11,924 bases of DNA from Alistipes sp. (GCA_017560305.1 JAFYOF010000077.1:1-11924); one strand, 5' to 3'. Counted from the stretch's first letter, positions 1 through 6,330 are shown. Notes: generated by a model from the sequence alone, not told the origin. Made by a program: numbers and translations.

Positions 1-192
1 ATGATTGAGGAGGGTCAGCACCGTGAGGAGATTATCAATGCGGGCTTCGACGCCGAGGTGGTTGAGAAGATTCACACTATGGTGATGCAGAATGTCAAGA
101 AGCGTTACCAGTATCCACCCGTGTTGCGTCTGTCGACCTGCTCGTTCCGCCACGAGTGTCTCTTCCCATTGGTGAACAAGTACGGTTATTAA
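1..192 (+). CDS. nadE: C-terminal end of a probable glutamine-dependent NAD+ synthetase (partial)
   Basis: The open frame enters from the left edge and ends at TAA 190-192, leaving 63 residues. The first ATG at position 1 is probably internal rather than a true start. The visible part has a helix of the form EEIINAGFDAEVVEKI, then KKRYQYPPVLRLS and a basic or aromatic end (FRHECLFPLVNKYGY). The KR-x-Q-x-PP pattern followed by a short tail is typical of the C-terminus of NAD+ synthetases that make NAD+ from nicotinate adenine dinucleotide, ATP and glutamine. No catalytic residues lie in this fragment, so the name rests on tail similarity recalled from the family. It sits only 20 nt upstream of the rseC-rnf genes and is probably co-transcribed with them; a link between NAD supply and an NAD-reducing complex would make sense but is inference. 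Confidence 0.6.
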   Translation: MIEEGQHREEIINAGFDAEVVEKIHTMVMQNVKKRYQYPPVLRLSTCSFRHECLFPLVNKYGY

Positions 193-198
193 CGCTTT

Positions 199-204
199 AG
201 GAGG
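199..204 (+). promoter_or_regulatory. Consensus Shine-Dalgarno site for the RseC-family gene
   Basis: A perfect AGGAGG lies 8 nt before ATG 213, inside the 20-nt gap after the upstream stop codon. It fixes the start of the RseC-family gene. Such strong sites are not the rule in Bacteroidetes, where Shine-Dalgarno use is generally weak. Confidence 0.8.
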
Positions 205-212
205 CTCTCTCG

Positions 213-635
213 ATGGCTCAAATCAAGCATAGCGGCGAGGTGGTGGGCATCTGTGGCGACACTGTGAAGGTGCGATTGACCGTGAGCAGTGCTTGCAGCG
301 GCTGCCACGCAAAGGCGGTGTGCGGAGTGGACGAGAGCGCAGAGAAGATAGTTGAGATTAGTGGTGTGGAGGCTGCCGAGTACTCGGTTGGCGAGGTTGT
401 CGAGGTGGCTCTGCAAAGTAACTCTATGGGTGCTATGGCGGTCGTATTGACCTATGTAGTGCCCTTTTTCGTGCTGGCACTTGTGCTTGTTGTGGCCTCG
501 GCGATGGGGCTTGGGGAGGGCATTGCGGCACTGGCGGCTCTGGGCAGCGTGGTGGTCTACTACCTTGTGCTCTACGGGTTGCGTGACAGGGTGAAGCAAA
601 CAATAAAATTCATAATAATAAAACAAACAAAATGA
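213..635 (+). CDS. RseC/MucC-family membrane protein with Cys cluster motif
   Basis: This 140-residue protein starts at ATG 213 behind a consensus ribosome site. The N-terminal part carries the family cysteine pattern C28-x2-C31-x5-C37 (ACSGCHAKAVC), with another Cys at 14, suggesting a metal or Fe-S centre or a redox thiol site. Two hydrophobic segments at about residues 72-98 and 103-122 would anchor it in the inner membrane, followed by a short basic tail. In Escherichia coli, RseC works with the Rsx (Rnf) complex in reducing SoxR and also affects sigma-E control. Its place as the first gene before rnfB supports a role in assembly or cofactor handling of the Rnf complex here, which is inference. 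Its stop overlaps the rnfB start (ATGA 632-635), implying translational coupling. Confidence 0.85.
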   Translation: MAQIKHSGEVVGICGDTVKVRLTVSSACSGCHAKAVCGVDESAEKIVEISGVEAAEYSVGEVVEVALQSNSMGAMAVVLTYVVPFFVLALVLVVASAMGLGEGIAALAALGSVVVYYLVLYGLRDRVKQTIKFIIIKQTK

Positions 636-1567
636 CGGTATTATTATCTACAATCCTCACTTTGAGTGTGTTAGGTATTCTCTCGGCTGTGATTCTGTAC
701 TTCGTTGCACAGAAGTTCAAGGTCGAGGAGGACCCTCGCATCGATGAGGTGGAGAAGATGTTGCCTGGTGCAAACTGCGGTGGTTGTGGTTTTGCGGGTT
801 GTCGTGGTATGGCCGACGCGTTGGTCGCAAATGACGACATCTCTGCACTCTATTGCCCTGTGGCTGGTGCCGAGACAATGAAAGGGATTGCATCTTACCT
901 TGGTAAGGTAGCACCCGAGAAGGAGCCTGCGGTGGCGACTGTACGCTGTGGTGGCGTATGTGCAAAGCGTCCTCGCACAAACGAGTACAACGGCACGAAG
1001 AGCTGTGCTATGGCGGCGGCATTCTATGTGGGTGAGACCGCGTGTGCTTATGGTTGCCTGGGCTATGGCGACTGCGTCGAGGCGTGTCCTTTCGATGCCA
1101 TCAAGGTAAACCCTGAGACAGGCATTGCCGAGGTTGATGCCGAGAAGTGTACCGCTTGTGGTGCCTGCGTGAAGGCGTGTCCAAAGCGCATCATCGAGCT
1201 TCGCAAGAAGTGGCCAAAGAACCGTGCGGTATATGTAAGTTGCGTGTCAAAGGACAAGGGTGCTGTGACGATGAAGGCCTGCAAGGCGGGTTGTATCGGT
1301 TGTGGCAAGTGTGCAAAGGTGTGTGCTTTCGACGCCATCAAGATTGAGGCGGGCGTGGCATATATCGACTCGCAGAAGTGTAAGTTGTGCCGCAAGTGCG
1401 TGAACGAGTGTCCTACGGGCGCTATCGTGCTGAAGGGTATGGACCCACTGCCAAAGGAGCCAAAGACCCCTGCTGCAAAGCCAGCAGCAGCGCCAGCTGC
1501 CGAGCCAAAGAAGGTTGAGCCAAAGGCCGAGGCGGCAAAGAACGAGAGTGTAAACGAGCAGAAATAA
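632..1567 (+). CDS. rnfB: Rnf complex subunit RnfB, long polyferredoxin form
   Basis: This 311-residue iron-sulfur subunit takes electrons from reduced ferredoxin into the Rnf complex. An N-terminal membrane anchor (about residues 4-25) is followed by the Fe-S domain motif C49-x2-C52-x4-C57 with C75. A linker holds further conserved cysteines (106, 110, 125). Four ferredoxin-type motifs follow: C138-C142-C148-C152, C173-C176-C179-C183, C221-C224-C227-C231 and C250-C253-C256-C260. That gives at least five predicted 4Fe-4S clusters, as in the long RnfB of anaerobes such as Acetobacterium; the E. coli protein (about 192 residues) has fewer. Residues from about 270 to the end form a Lys/Ala/Pro/Glu-rich low-complexity tail. 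The start overlaps the upstream stop (ATGA), with an A-rich leader and no Shine-Dalgarno site, so translation is probably coupled. rnfC follows after 9 nt. Confidence 0.97.
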   Translation: MTVLLSTILTLSVLGILSAVILYFVAQKFKVEEDPRIDEVEKMLPGANCGGCGFAGCRGMADALVANDDISALYCPVAGAETMKGIASYLGKVAPEKEPAVATVRCGGVCAKRPRTNEYNGTKSCAMAAAFYVGETACAYGCLGYGDCVEACPFDAIKVNPETGIAEVDAEKCTACGACVKACPKRIIELRKKWPKNRAVYVSCVSKDKGAVTMKACKAGCIGCGKCAKVCAFDAIKIEAGVAYIDSQKCKLCRKCVNECPTGAIVLKGMDPLPKEPKTPAAKPAAAPAAEPKKVEPKAEAAKNESVNEQK

Positions 1568-1576
1568 GTTCAATAG

Positions 1577-2932
1577 ATGAAGACATTTCCAATAGGCGGA
1601 GTCCATCCGTCGGATAATAAAAAATGGAGTTGCCAGAAGCCTATCGAGCCTCTGGAACTTCCCGACATTGTCAATATTCCGCTTGCACAGCACATTGGTG
1701 CGCCCGCTACGGCTGTCGTGGCGAAGGGCGACAAGGTTTTGACAGGTCAGCTCATAGCCGAGGCTACGGGCTTTATGTCGGCAAACATCCACGCGCCAAT
1801 CTCTGGTACGGTGTCGGCAGTGGATATGCAACTCAATGCGCAGGGCTTGCGCCAGATGATGATTACCATCAAGCGCGAGGGCGACGAGTGGATGCCCGAG
1901 ATTGACCGCTCGAAGGAGATTGTACGCGAGTGCAACCTTGAGTCGGCCGAGATTATCGCAAAGATTAAGGCTGCGGGTATCGTAGGTATGGGTGGTGCGA
2001 CATTCCCAACCCATGTGAAGCTCTCTGTGCCCGATGGCTGCAAGGCCGAGTATCTGATTATCAACGGCGTAGAGTGTGAGCCATACCTCACTTCCGACCA
2101 CCGCACAATGCTTGAGCGTGGTGAGGAGTTGCTCGTCGGTGTTGAGATTTTGAAGCGTGCGCTCAAGGTCGAGAAGGCTATCGTGGGCGTCGAGAATAAC
2201 AAGCCCGATGTCATTGCATCGTTGCGTAAGATTGTCGCAGAGAAGTCATTTGATGTAGTCATCGAGCCCCTGAAGGTGCAGTACCCACAGGGTGGCGAGA
2301 AGCAGTTGATTGCCGCCATCACGGGTCGTGAGGTGCCACCACCTCCAGGCTTGCCAATCCATGTTGGCGCTGTGGTTTGCAACGCATCTACTACCGTTGC
2401 GGTCTATGAGGCTGTGCAGAAGAACAAGCCACTCATTGAGCGTGTTGTGACTATCACGGGTAAGGAGCTCAAGGAGCCACGCAACCTGCTCACTCGTATG
2501 GGTACGCCAATCTCTACATTGGTTGAGAAGGCTGGCGGTCTGCCAGAGGGTGATGTGAAGGTCGTAAATGGTGGTCCTATGATGGGTCGCGCTATGGTAT
2601 GCCTCGACTCACCAGTTACGAAGGGTTGCTCGGGCGTGTCGGTTTATAGCGGCTCGGAGGCTCACCGCGTGGAGCCAAGCGCTTGTATCAAGTGCGCGAA
2701 GTGCGTCTCGGCTTGTCCAATGTCGCTGGAGCCTTACCTTATCTCAAAGCTTGCGAAGAAGCAGATGTGGGAGCGTTTGGAGGAGGAGCATATCACCGAC
2801 TGTATCGAGTGTGGCTGCTGCCAGTTCACCTGCCCTGCGGGTATCGCTCTGTTGGATTATGTGCGTATGGGTAAGCAGACTGTGATGGGTATCATCCGTG
2901 CTCGCGCTGCCGCTAATGCACCTAAAAAGTAA
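1577..2932 (+). CDS. rnfC: Rnf complex subunit RnfC, NADH/FMN-binding
   Basis: This 451-residue peripheral subunit is where NAD+ is reduced, or NADH oxidised, on the cytoplasmic face. An N-terminal lipoyl/biotin-carrier-like barrel (about residues 30-100) precedes the NADH and FMN domain. That domain holds the glycine-rich motif GMGGATFP at 137-144 and the conserved NGVECEPY at 163-170, as in the NuoF family. Two C-terminal ferredoxin motifs follow: C370-C373-C376-C380 and C409-C412-C415-C419. The protein stops about 30 residues after the last cysteine and lacks the long Ala/Lys repeat tail known from E. coli RsxC. No Shine-Dalgarno site is apparent before ATG 1577. It sits between rnfB (9 nt) and rnfD (19 nt) in one operon. 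Confidence 0.97.
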   Translation: MKTFPIGGVHPSDNKKWSCQKPIEPLELPDIVNIPLAQHIGAPATAVVAKGDKVLTGQLIAEATGFMSANIHAPISGTVSAVDMQLNAQGLRQMMITIKREGDEWMPEIDRSKEIVRECNLESAEIIAKIKAAGIVGMGGATFPTHVKLSVPDGCKAEYLIINGVECEPYLTSDHRTMLERGEELLVGVEILKRALKVEKAIVGVENNKPDVIASLRKIVAEKSFDVVIEPLKVQYPQGGEKQLIAAITGREVPPPPGLPIHVGAVVCNASTTVAVYEAVQKNKPLIERVVTITGKELKEPRNLLTRMGTPISTLVEKAGGLPEGDVKVVNGGPMMGRAMVCLDSPVTKGCSGVSVYSGSEAHRVEPSACIKCAKCVSACPMSLEPYLISKLAKKQMWERLEEEHITDCIECGCCQFTCPAGIALLDYVRMGKQTVMGIIRARAAANAPKK

Positions 2933-2951
2933 CGGTTAAAAAGAGAAAATT

Positions 2952-3932
2952 ATGGCAAATAAATTTATTGTTGCTACGGCTCCACATATGCACAGCCCTA
3001 TGTCGACGCAGTCGCTTATGCGCGATGTGTTGATTGCGCTTGTGCCAGCCTTTGCGGTCTCGTTGGTCGTGTGTGGCGTTGACGCTCTGCGTGTTATGGC
3101 TATCGCTGTTGCCAGCTGCGTTGCGGTGGAGTACCTGATTCAGAAGTTTTTGTTTGGCGGTAAGCAGACCGTGTCGAACCTCTCGGCAGTCGTTACGGGT
3201 GTGTTGCTGGCGTTCAACCTCCCAGCCAATATCGCTTGGTGGATTGTCGTTGTCGGTGCGGTGGTTGCTATCGGCGTTGCGAAGATGACCTTCGGCGGCT
3301 TGGGTCGCAACCCATTCAACCCTGCGTTGGTGGGTCGTGTGTTCCTGCTCATCGCCTACCCAGTGCAGATGACATCGTTCCCAAAGCCAGTTTCGGCTAA
3401 CTATATCGACGCCTTTGCGGGTGCTACCCCTCTGGCTGCGTTGAAGTCGAAGGCAATTGCGGCGGGTGATGCTAACCTGCTGGATATGTTTGCTGGTATG
3501 ATGCCGGGCTCTATGGGTGAGATTGCCGCTGCGGCTCTGCTCGTGGGTGGTATCTATATGATTTGGCGCAAGGTTATCACCTGGCACATCCCCGTGGCTG
3601 TGCTCGGCTCGATGGCGGTGTTTGCTTTCGTAGTAGCCTTGGCGCAGGGTGGTGTGAGCGCACTCCTCTATGAGTTGCCAGCGTTCCACCTGTTGGCTGG
3701 TGGTGCTATGCTTGGTGCTATCTTTATGGCAACCGACTATGTGACCTCGCCAATGACGCCAAAGGGTATGATTATATATGGTATCGGTATCGGTGTGATT
3801 ACGATGGTCATCCGTCTGTGGGGTGCTTATCCCGAGGGTATGTCATTCGCAATCCTGCTGATGAATGCCGTTGCACCATTGATCAATAAGTATGTTAAAC
3901 CACGCCGTTTCGGTATGATGACTAAAAAGTAG
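2952..3932 (+). CDS. rnfD: Rnf complex membrane subunit RnfD, covalent FMN site
   Basis: This 326-residue integral membrane protein of the NqrB/RnfD family has about nine to ten hydrophobic segments. The N-terminal PHMHSPMST stretch and the block GGLGRNPFNPALVGR (115-129) are family signatures. Thr159 in AFAGATPL is the expected site where the flavin transferase ApbE attaches FMN through a phosphoester bond. RnfD, with RnfG, carries electrons across the membrane and is thought to form part of the ion pathway. Only an A-rich leader precedes ATG 2952, with weak purine runs. Its TAG stop (3930-3932) overlaps the Shine-Dalgarno site of rnfG. Confidence 0.97.
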   Translation: MANKFIVATAPHMHSPMSTQSLMRDVLIALVPAFAVSLVVCGVDALRVMAIAVASCVAVEYLIQKFLFGGKQTVSNLSAVVTGVLLAFNLPANIAWWIVVVGAVVAIGVAKMTFGGLGRNPFNPALVGRVFLLIAYPVQMTSFPKPVSANYIDAFAGATPLAALKSKAIAAGDANLLDMFAGMMPGSMGEIAAAALLVGGIYMIWRKVITWHIPVAVLGSMAVFAFVVALAQGGVSALLYELPAFHLLAGGAMLGAIFMATDYVTSPMTPKGMIIYGIGIGVITMVIRLWGAYPEGMSFAILLMNAVAPLINKYVKPRRFGMMTKK

Positions 3933-3936
3933 GAGG
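3931..3936 (+). promoter_or_regulatory. Consensus Shine-Dalgarno site for rnfG
   Basis: AGGAGG lies 7 nt before ATG 3944 and overlaps the last two bases of the rnfD stop codon. It fixes the rnfG start and suggests that ribosomes finishing rnfD can re-initiate on rnfG. Confidence 0.8.
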
Positions 3937-3943
3937 GCAGAGT

Positions 3944-4588
3944 ATGAAGAGTACACTTTTTAATATGGTGGCTGTGTTGTTCACCATCACCCTCATCGCT
4001 TCGGCGGGCGTGGGCGCAGTGAATATGATTACCGAGCAGCCTATCGCTGAGGCTAAGCAGGCAGCAACAACTGCGGCACTTGCAAATGTGTTGCCAGCCT
4101 TTGATGATAACTCGGTGTCGGAGCAGGAGATTGATGGTCTGCCAATCAAGGTCTACACCGCAACAAGCGGCGAGGCAGTGGTGGGCTATGCTGTTGAGAC
4201 CCTGACAAAGAGCGGTTTCGGCGGCTCTATCCGCCTGATGGTGGGTTTCTTACCAGATGGTAATATCTACAATGTGAATGTGCTTGAGCAGGCTGAGACT
4301 CCTGGCTTGGGCTCGAAGATGTGTGACGAGGGCAACGCCCTTATCTCAAGCATCAAGGATAAGAATGTTTTTACTATCGAGTTCAAGGTCAAGAAGGATG
4401 GTGGCGAGTTGGATGCTCTGACTGCTGCTACAATCTCTTCGCGTGCTTACTACGACGCCGTGGCTCGTGCCAAGGAGGCTTACCTGGTTGCCAGCGGCAA
4501 GAAGCAGTGGGCAGATGGCGTATCAGGCGCAACAACAACTGAAAACAATGAGGGCGAGGCAGCCCAGGAAGGAGGCAAAGATGAATAA
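3944..4588 (+). CDS. rnfG: Rnf complex subunit RnfG, covalent FMN carrier
   Basis: This 214-residue protein has one N-terminal membrane helix (about residues 7-27) followed by a periplasmic FMN-binding domain. The canonical flavinylation motif of the Dxx(S/T)(G/A)AT type is D157-ALTAAT, with Thr163 as predicted attachment site, followed by SSRA as in relatives. A second motif of the same type, DGVSGAT at 191-197, lies in the C-terminal tail with Thr197 as candidate site. The end of the protein is acidic and Gly-rich. RnfG passes electrons between RnfD and the membrane-embedded centre of RnfA/RnfE. The last 8 nt overlap the start of rnfE. Confidence in the family is high; use of the second motif is unproven. 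Confidence 0.97.
   Translation: MKSTLFNMVAVLFTITLIASAGVGAVNMITEQPIAEAKQAATTAALANVLPAFDDNSVSEQEIDGLPIKVYTATSGEAVVGYAVETLTKSGFGGSIRLMVGFLPDGNIYNVNVLEQAETPGLGSKMCDEGNALISSIKDKNVFTIEFKVKKDGGELDALTAATISSRAYYDAVARAKEAYLVASGKKQWADGVSGATTTENNEGEAAQEGGKDE
4570..4575 (+). promoter_or_regulatory. Consensus Shine-Dalgarno site for rnfE
   Basis: AGGAGG lies 5 nt before ATG 4581, inside the 3' end of rnfG. It selects ATG 4581 over the earlier in-frame ATG at 4443, which would add 46 residues unlike any RnfE start. Confidence 0.8.
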
Positions 4589-5165
4589 GTTGCAGATTGT
4601 TTTGAGCGGCATTTTGAAGAATAACCCAACCTTCGTGCTGGTCTTGGGTATGTGTCCTACGCTGGGTACAACCACTTCGGCTATCAACGGTATGGGTATG
4701 GGTGTCGCTACGATGGCGGTGTTGATTATGTCAAACCTCGTTATCTCGCTCATCAAGAATTTCATTCCCGACAAGGTTCGCATCCCTGCCTTCATCGTGG
4801 TTATCGCATCATTCGTGACCATCATCCAGATGCTTATGCAGGCCTATGTTCCTTCGCTCTACGCATCACTCGGTGTGTTCATTCCGCTGATTGTTGTGAA
4901 CTGTATCATCCTGGGTCGTGCCGAGGCGTTTGCATCAAAGAACGGCGCTCTGGACTCAATCCTCGATGGTGTGGGTATCGGTATCGGCTTTACACTCTCG
5001 CTCACAGCCATCGGTGCGGTGCGTGAGGTGCTCGGCAGCGGCGCAATCTTCGGTTATTCGTTGGGTATCTCGGACTATATGCCTTTGGTGTTTGTCCTTG
5101 CGCCAGGTGCGTTCCTTGTGCTCGGCTACCTGATGGTTTTGTTTAACAAATTAGCAAAGAAGTAG
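4581..5165 (+). CDS. rnfE: Rnf complex membrane subunit RnfE
   Basis: This 194-residue protein has about six transmembrane helices and belongs to the RnfA/RnfE/NqrD/NqrE family. The N-terminal [13 protein letters not shown] and the central [18 protein letters not shown] blocks are family signatures. Cys25 and Cys108 match the cysteines which, together with the pair in RnfA, hold an iron-sulfur centre in the middle of the membrane in known Rnf and Na+-NQR structures. The chosen start gives the usual family length and the conserved [16 protein letters not shown] beginning. It overlaps rnfG by 8 nt and is followed by rnfA after 2 nt. Confidence 0.96.
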   Translation: MNKLQIVLSGILKNNPTFVLVLGMCPTLGTTTSAINGMGMGVATMAVLIMSNLVISLIKNFIPDKVRIPAFIVVIASFVTIIQMLMQAYVPSLYASLGVFIPLIVVNCIILGRAEAFASKNGALDSILDGVGIGIGFTLSLTAIGAVREVLGSGAIFGYSLGISDYMPLVFVLAPGAFLVLGYLMVLFNKLAKK

Positions 5166-5167
5166 TT

Positions 5168-5746
5168 ATGGAACTTTCATATTTCGCAATTATCATTGGC
5201 GCCATCTTCGTGAACAATGTCGTGCTGGCGCAGTTCCTCGGCATCTGCCCATTCTTGGGTGTGTCGTCAAAGGTTGATACTTCGCTGGGTATGGGTGCTG
5301 CCGTAACCTTCGTTATGGCGCTTACATCAATTGTGGCGTGGGCTATCCAGACCTACATCCTCGTGCCTCTGCACATCGAGTATATGCAGACCATCGTCTT
5401 TATCCTGGTCATCGCGGCTCTGGTGCAGATGGTTGAGATTGTGCTCAAGAAGGTGTCGCCATCTTTGTATCAGGCGCTTGGTATCTTCCTTCCACTTATC
5501 ACCACTAACTGTGCGGTGCTTGGTGTGGCTATCCTGATGATTCAGAAGGAGTTCAACCTCTTGCAGAGCTTCGCTTACTCAGTTGCTACCGCAGTTGGTT
5601 TTGCCCTTGCACTCGTAATCTTCGCAGGTATCCGCGAGCGTCTTGACCTCGACGATATGCCAAAGGCGATGAAGGGTATTCCTATTGCCCTTATTACTGC
5701 GGCTATACTTGCGATGGCGTTTATGGGTTTCTCTGGACTTGTATAA
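5168..5746 (+). CDS. rnfA: Rnf complex membrane subunit RnfA
   Basis: This 192-residue protein with about six transmembrane helices is the inverted-topology partner of RnfE. Signatures are [20 protein letters not shown] near the N-terminus and [18 protein letters not shown] in the middle. Cys27 and Cys115 are the expected ligands of the membrane iron-sulfur centre shared with RnfE. It is the last gene of the operon; a long hairpin begins 3 nt after its stop codon and an intrinsic terminator follows. The order B-C-D-G-E-A is a circular shift of the A-B-C-D-G-E order of Proteobacteria. Confidence 0.97.
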   Translation: MELSYFAIIIGAIFVNNVVLAQFLGICPFLGVSSKVDTSLGMGAAVTFVMALTSIVAWAIQTYILVPLHIEYMQTIVFILVIAALVQMVEIVLKKVSPSLYQALGIFLPLITTNCAVLGVAILMIQKEFNLLQSFAYSVATAVGFALALVIFAGIRERLDLDDMPKAMKGIPIALITAAILAMAFMGFSGLV

Positions 5747-5748
5747 GA

Positions 5749-5872
5749 AAAAGCGACAAAAAAAGGCGAATTTCTGCGTTACGCTCGTTTGTGAAATGCT
5801 CATTTACACATCAGTAAACTCCGCTTTCACAAACTTCGCAAGCCTTGAACTTCATCCTTTTTAGTCACTTTT
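5749..5872 (+). repeat. Long imperfect hairpin element, copy 1 (after rnfA)
   Basis: This 124-nt inverted structure starts 3 nt after the rnfA stop. From outside in, AAAAG/CTTTT, GAC/GTC and AAAAAGG/CCTTTTT pair at 5749-5766 with 5856-5872. The main inner stem is GTTTGTGAAA (5787-5796) with TTTCACAAAC (5825-5834), extended past a bulged T by GC/GC. The tip is TTTAC (5803-5807) with GTAAA (5814-5818) around a 6-nt loop. A small palindrome GCGTTACGC lies at 5776-5784. The stretch 5778-5844 matches copy 2 at 6222-6287 in sequence and spacing. It may act as a structured 3' end of the mRNA, or be a REP-like dispersed repeat; the choice is open. Confidence 0.75.
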
Positions 5873-5884
5873 AGGTTATCAGTT

Positions 5885-5918
5885 AAGGTTGGTTGGTTTT
5901 ATCCTGCCAACCTTTTTT
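5885..5918 (+). terminator. Intrinsic terminator of the rnf operon
   Basis: AAGGTTGG (5885-5892) pairs with CCAACCTT (5907-5914), followed by a T run through 5918. GGTTGG at 5891-5896 can pair with the same right arm and gives a shorter 10-nt loop. It lies 13 nt after the long hairpin and closes the nadE-rnf unit. Confidence 0.8.
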
Positions 5919-5986
5919 ATAAGTTCTGCTTATAGTAAGTTCAATTCTTTTGATTGGTTTTATGGTTTTTCGGCGAAAAGATGTAC

Positions 5987-5994
5987 TACTTTTG
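5987..5994 (+). promoter_or_regulatory. Probable -7 promoter element for rubredoxin
   Basis: TACTTTTG fits the Bacteroidetes -7 consensus TAnnTTTG and lies 42 nt before the rubredoxin start. No good TTTG is found at the expected -33 distance; the nearest candidate, TTGG at 5954-5957, is too far. The gap 5919-5986 holds nothing else recognisable. Confidence 0.6.
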
Positions 5995-6036
5995 TATCAA
6001 AGAAAAACGAATATTAACACTTAAAACCTTTATACT

Positions 6037-6195
6037 ATGAAAAAGCACAGATGTATTCCTTGCGGTTGGATTTATGACCCTGCTAAGGGTGACCCAGATA
6101 ACGGCGTAGCGCCAGGCACTCCATTCGAGGAGCTTCCAGAAGATTGGTCTTGCCCAATTTGCGGAGCAGACAAGGAATCGTTTGAGGAACTGTAG
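6037..6195 (+). CDS. Rubredoxin
   Basis: This 52-residue protein has all the signatures of a classical small rubredoxin: the first iron-binding knuckle C6-x2-C9-GWIYDP, then [20 protein letters not shown], and the second knuckle C39-PI-C42-G. One iron is bound by the four cysteines, making a soluble cytoplasmic one-electron carrier. In anaerobes rubredoxin usually feeds oxygen- and peroxide-removing enzymes such as rubrerythrin or flavodiiron proteins, but none of these is in the window. It starts at ATG 6037 behind an A/T-rich leader with no Shine-Dalgarno site, under its own promoter. It stands between two copies of a related hairpin element, each with a terminator, so it is probably a single-gene unit. 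Function in partnership with Rnf is possible but unproven. Confidence 0.95.
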   Translation: MKKHRCIPCGWIYDPAKGDPDNGVAPGTPFEELPEDWSCPICGADKESFEEL

Positions 6196-6315
6196 AAGCC
6201 GTCTAGCAAGGTGATTTTGGTGTTACACTTGCCCTCGAAATCCTCATTTACCCCCAGTAAACTGCGGTTTCTCGGTCTGCGCGTGCCTAAAAATCCCTCT
6301 TGCTATACAACTTCT
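6194..6315 (+). repeat. Long imperfect hairpin element, copy 2 (after rubredoxin)
   Basis: This 122-nt inverted structure begins inside the rubredoxin stop codon. The outer stem pairs AGAAG (6194-6198) with CTTCT (6311-6315), TAGCAAG (6204-6210) with CTTGCTA (6299-6305), and GATTTT (6213-6218) with AAAATC (6290-6295). The core pairs GAAA-(T bulge)-CC (6237-6243) with GGTTTC (6266-6271), and TTTAC (6247-6251) with GTAAA (6257-6261) around a 5-nt loop. A small palindrome GTGTTACAC lies at 6220-6228. The region 6222-6287 matches copy 1; the outer stem has a different sequence but still pairs. Orientation relative to the upstream gene is the same as in copy 1. Confidence 0.75.
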
Positions 6316-6330
6316 GCGAATAGAGTTGGT

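Noticed and set aside
1247..2101. A 284-codon open frame on the - strand across rnfB and rnfC
   Set aside because: It lies wholly opposite two certain genes, has no promoter or ribosome site, and its product is His/Leu/Arg-rich with no recognisable domain. It is a shadow of codon bias, as is the - strand frame at 1747-2382.
2922..3689. A 255-codon open frame on the - strand opposite rnfD
   Set aside because: Its product is rich in His, Arg and Gln without domain features and is fully antisense to a conserved membrane protein gene.
4443..4580. Upstream in-frame start for rnfE
   Set aside because: It would overlap rnfG by 146 nt and add 46 residues foreign to the family; AGGAGG at 4570-4575 supports ATG 4581.
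5579..5803. A 74-codon - strand frame over the rnfA end and hairpin copy 1
   Set aside because: It runs through the inverted repeat and the antisense of rnfA and has no supporting signals.
5778..6287. CRISPR-like repeat pair
   Set aside because: There are only two diverged copies about 440 nt apart with a gene between them, no spacer array and no cas genes.
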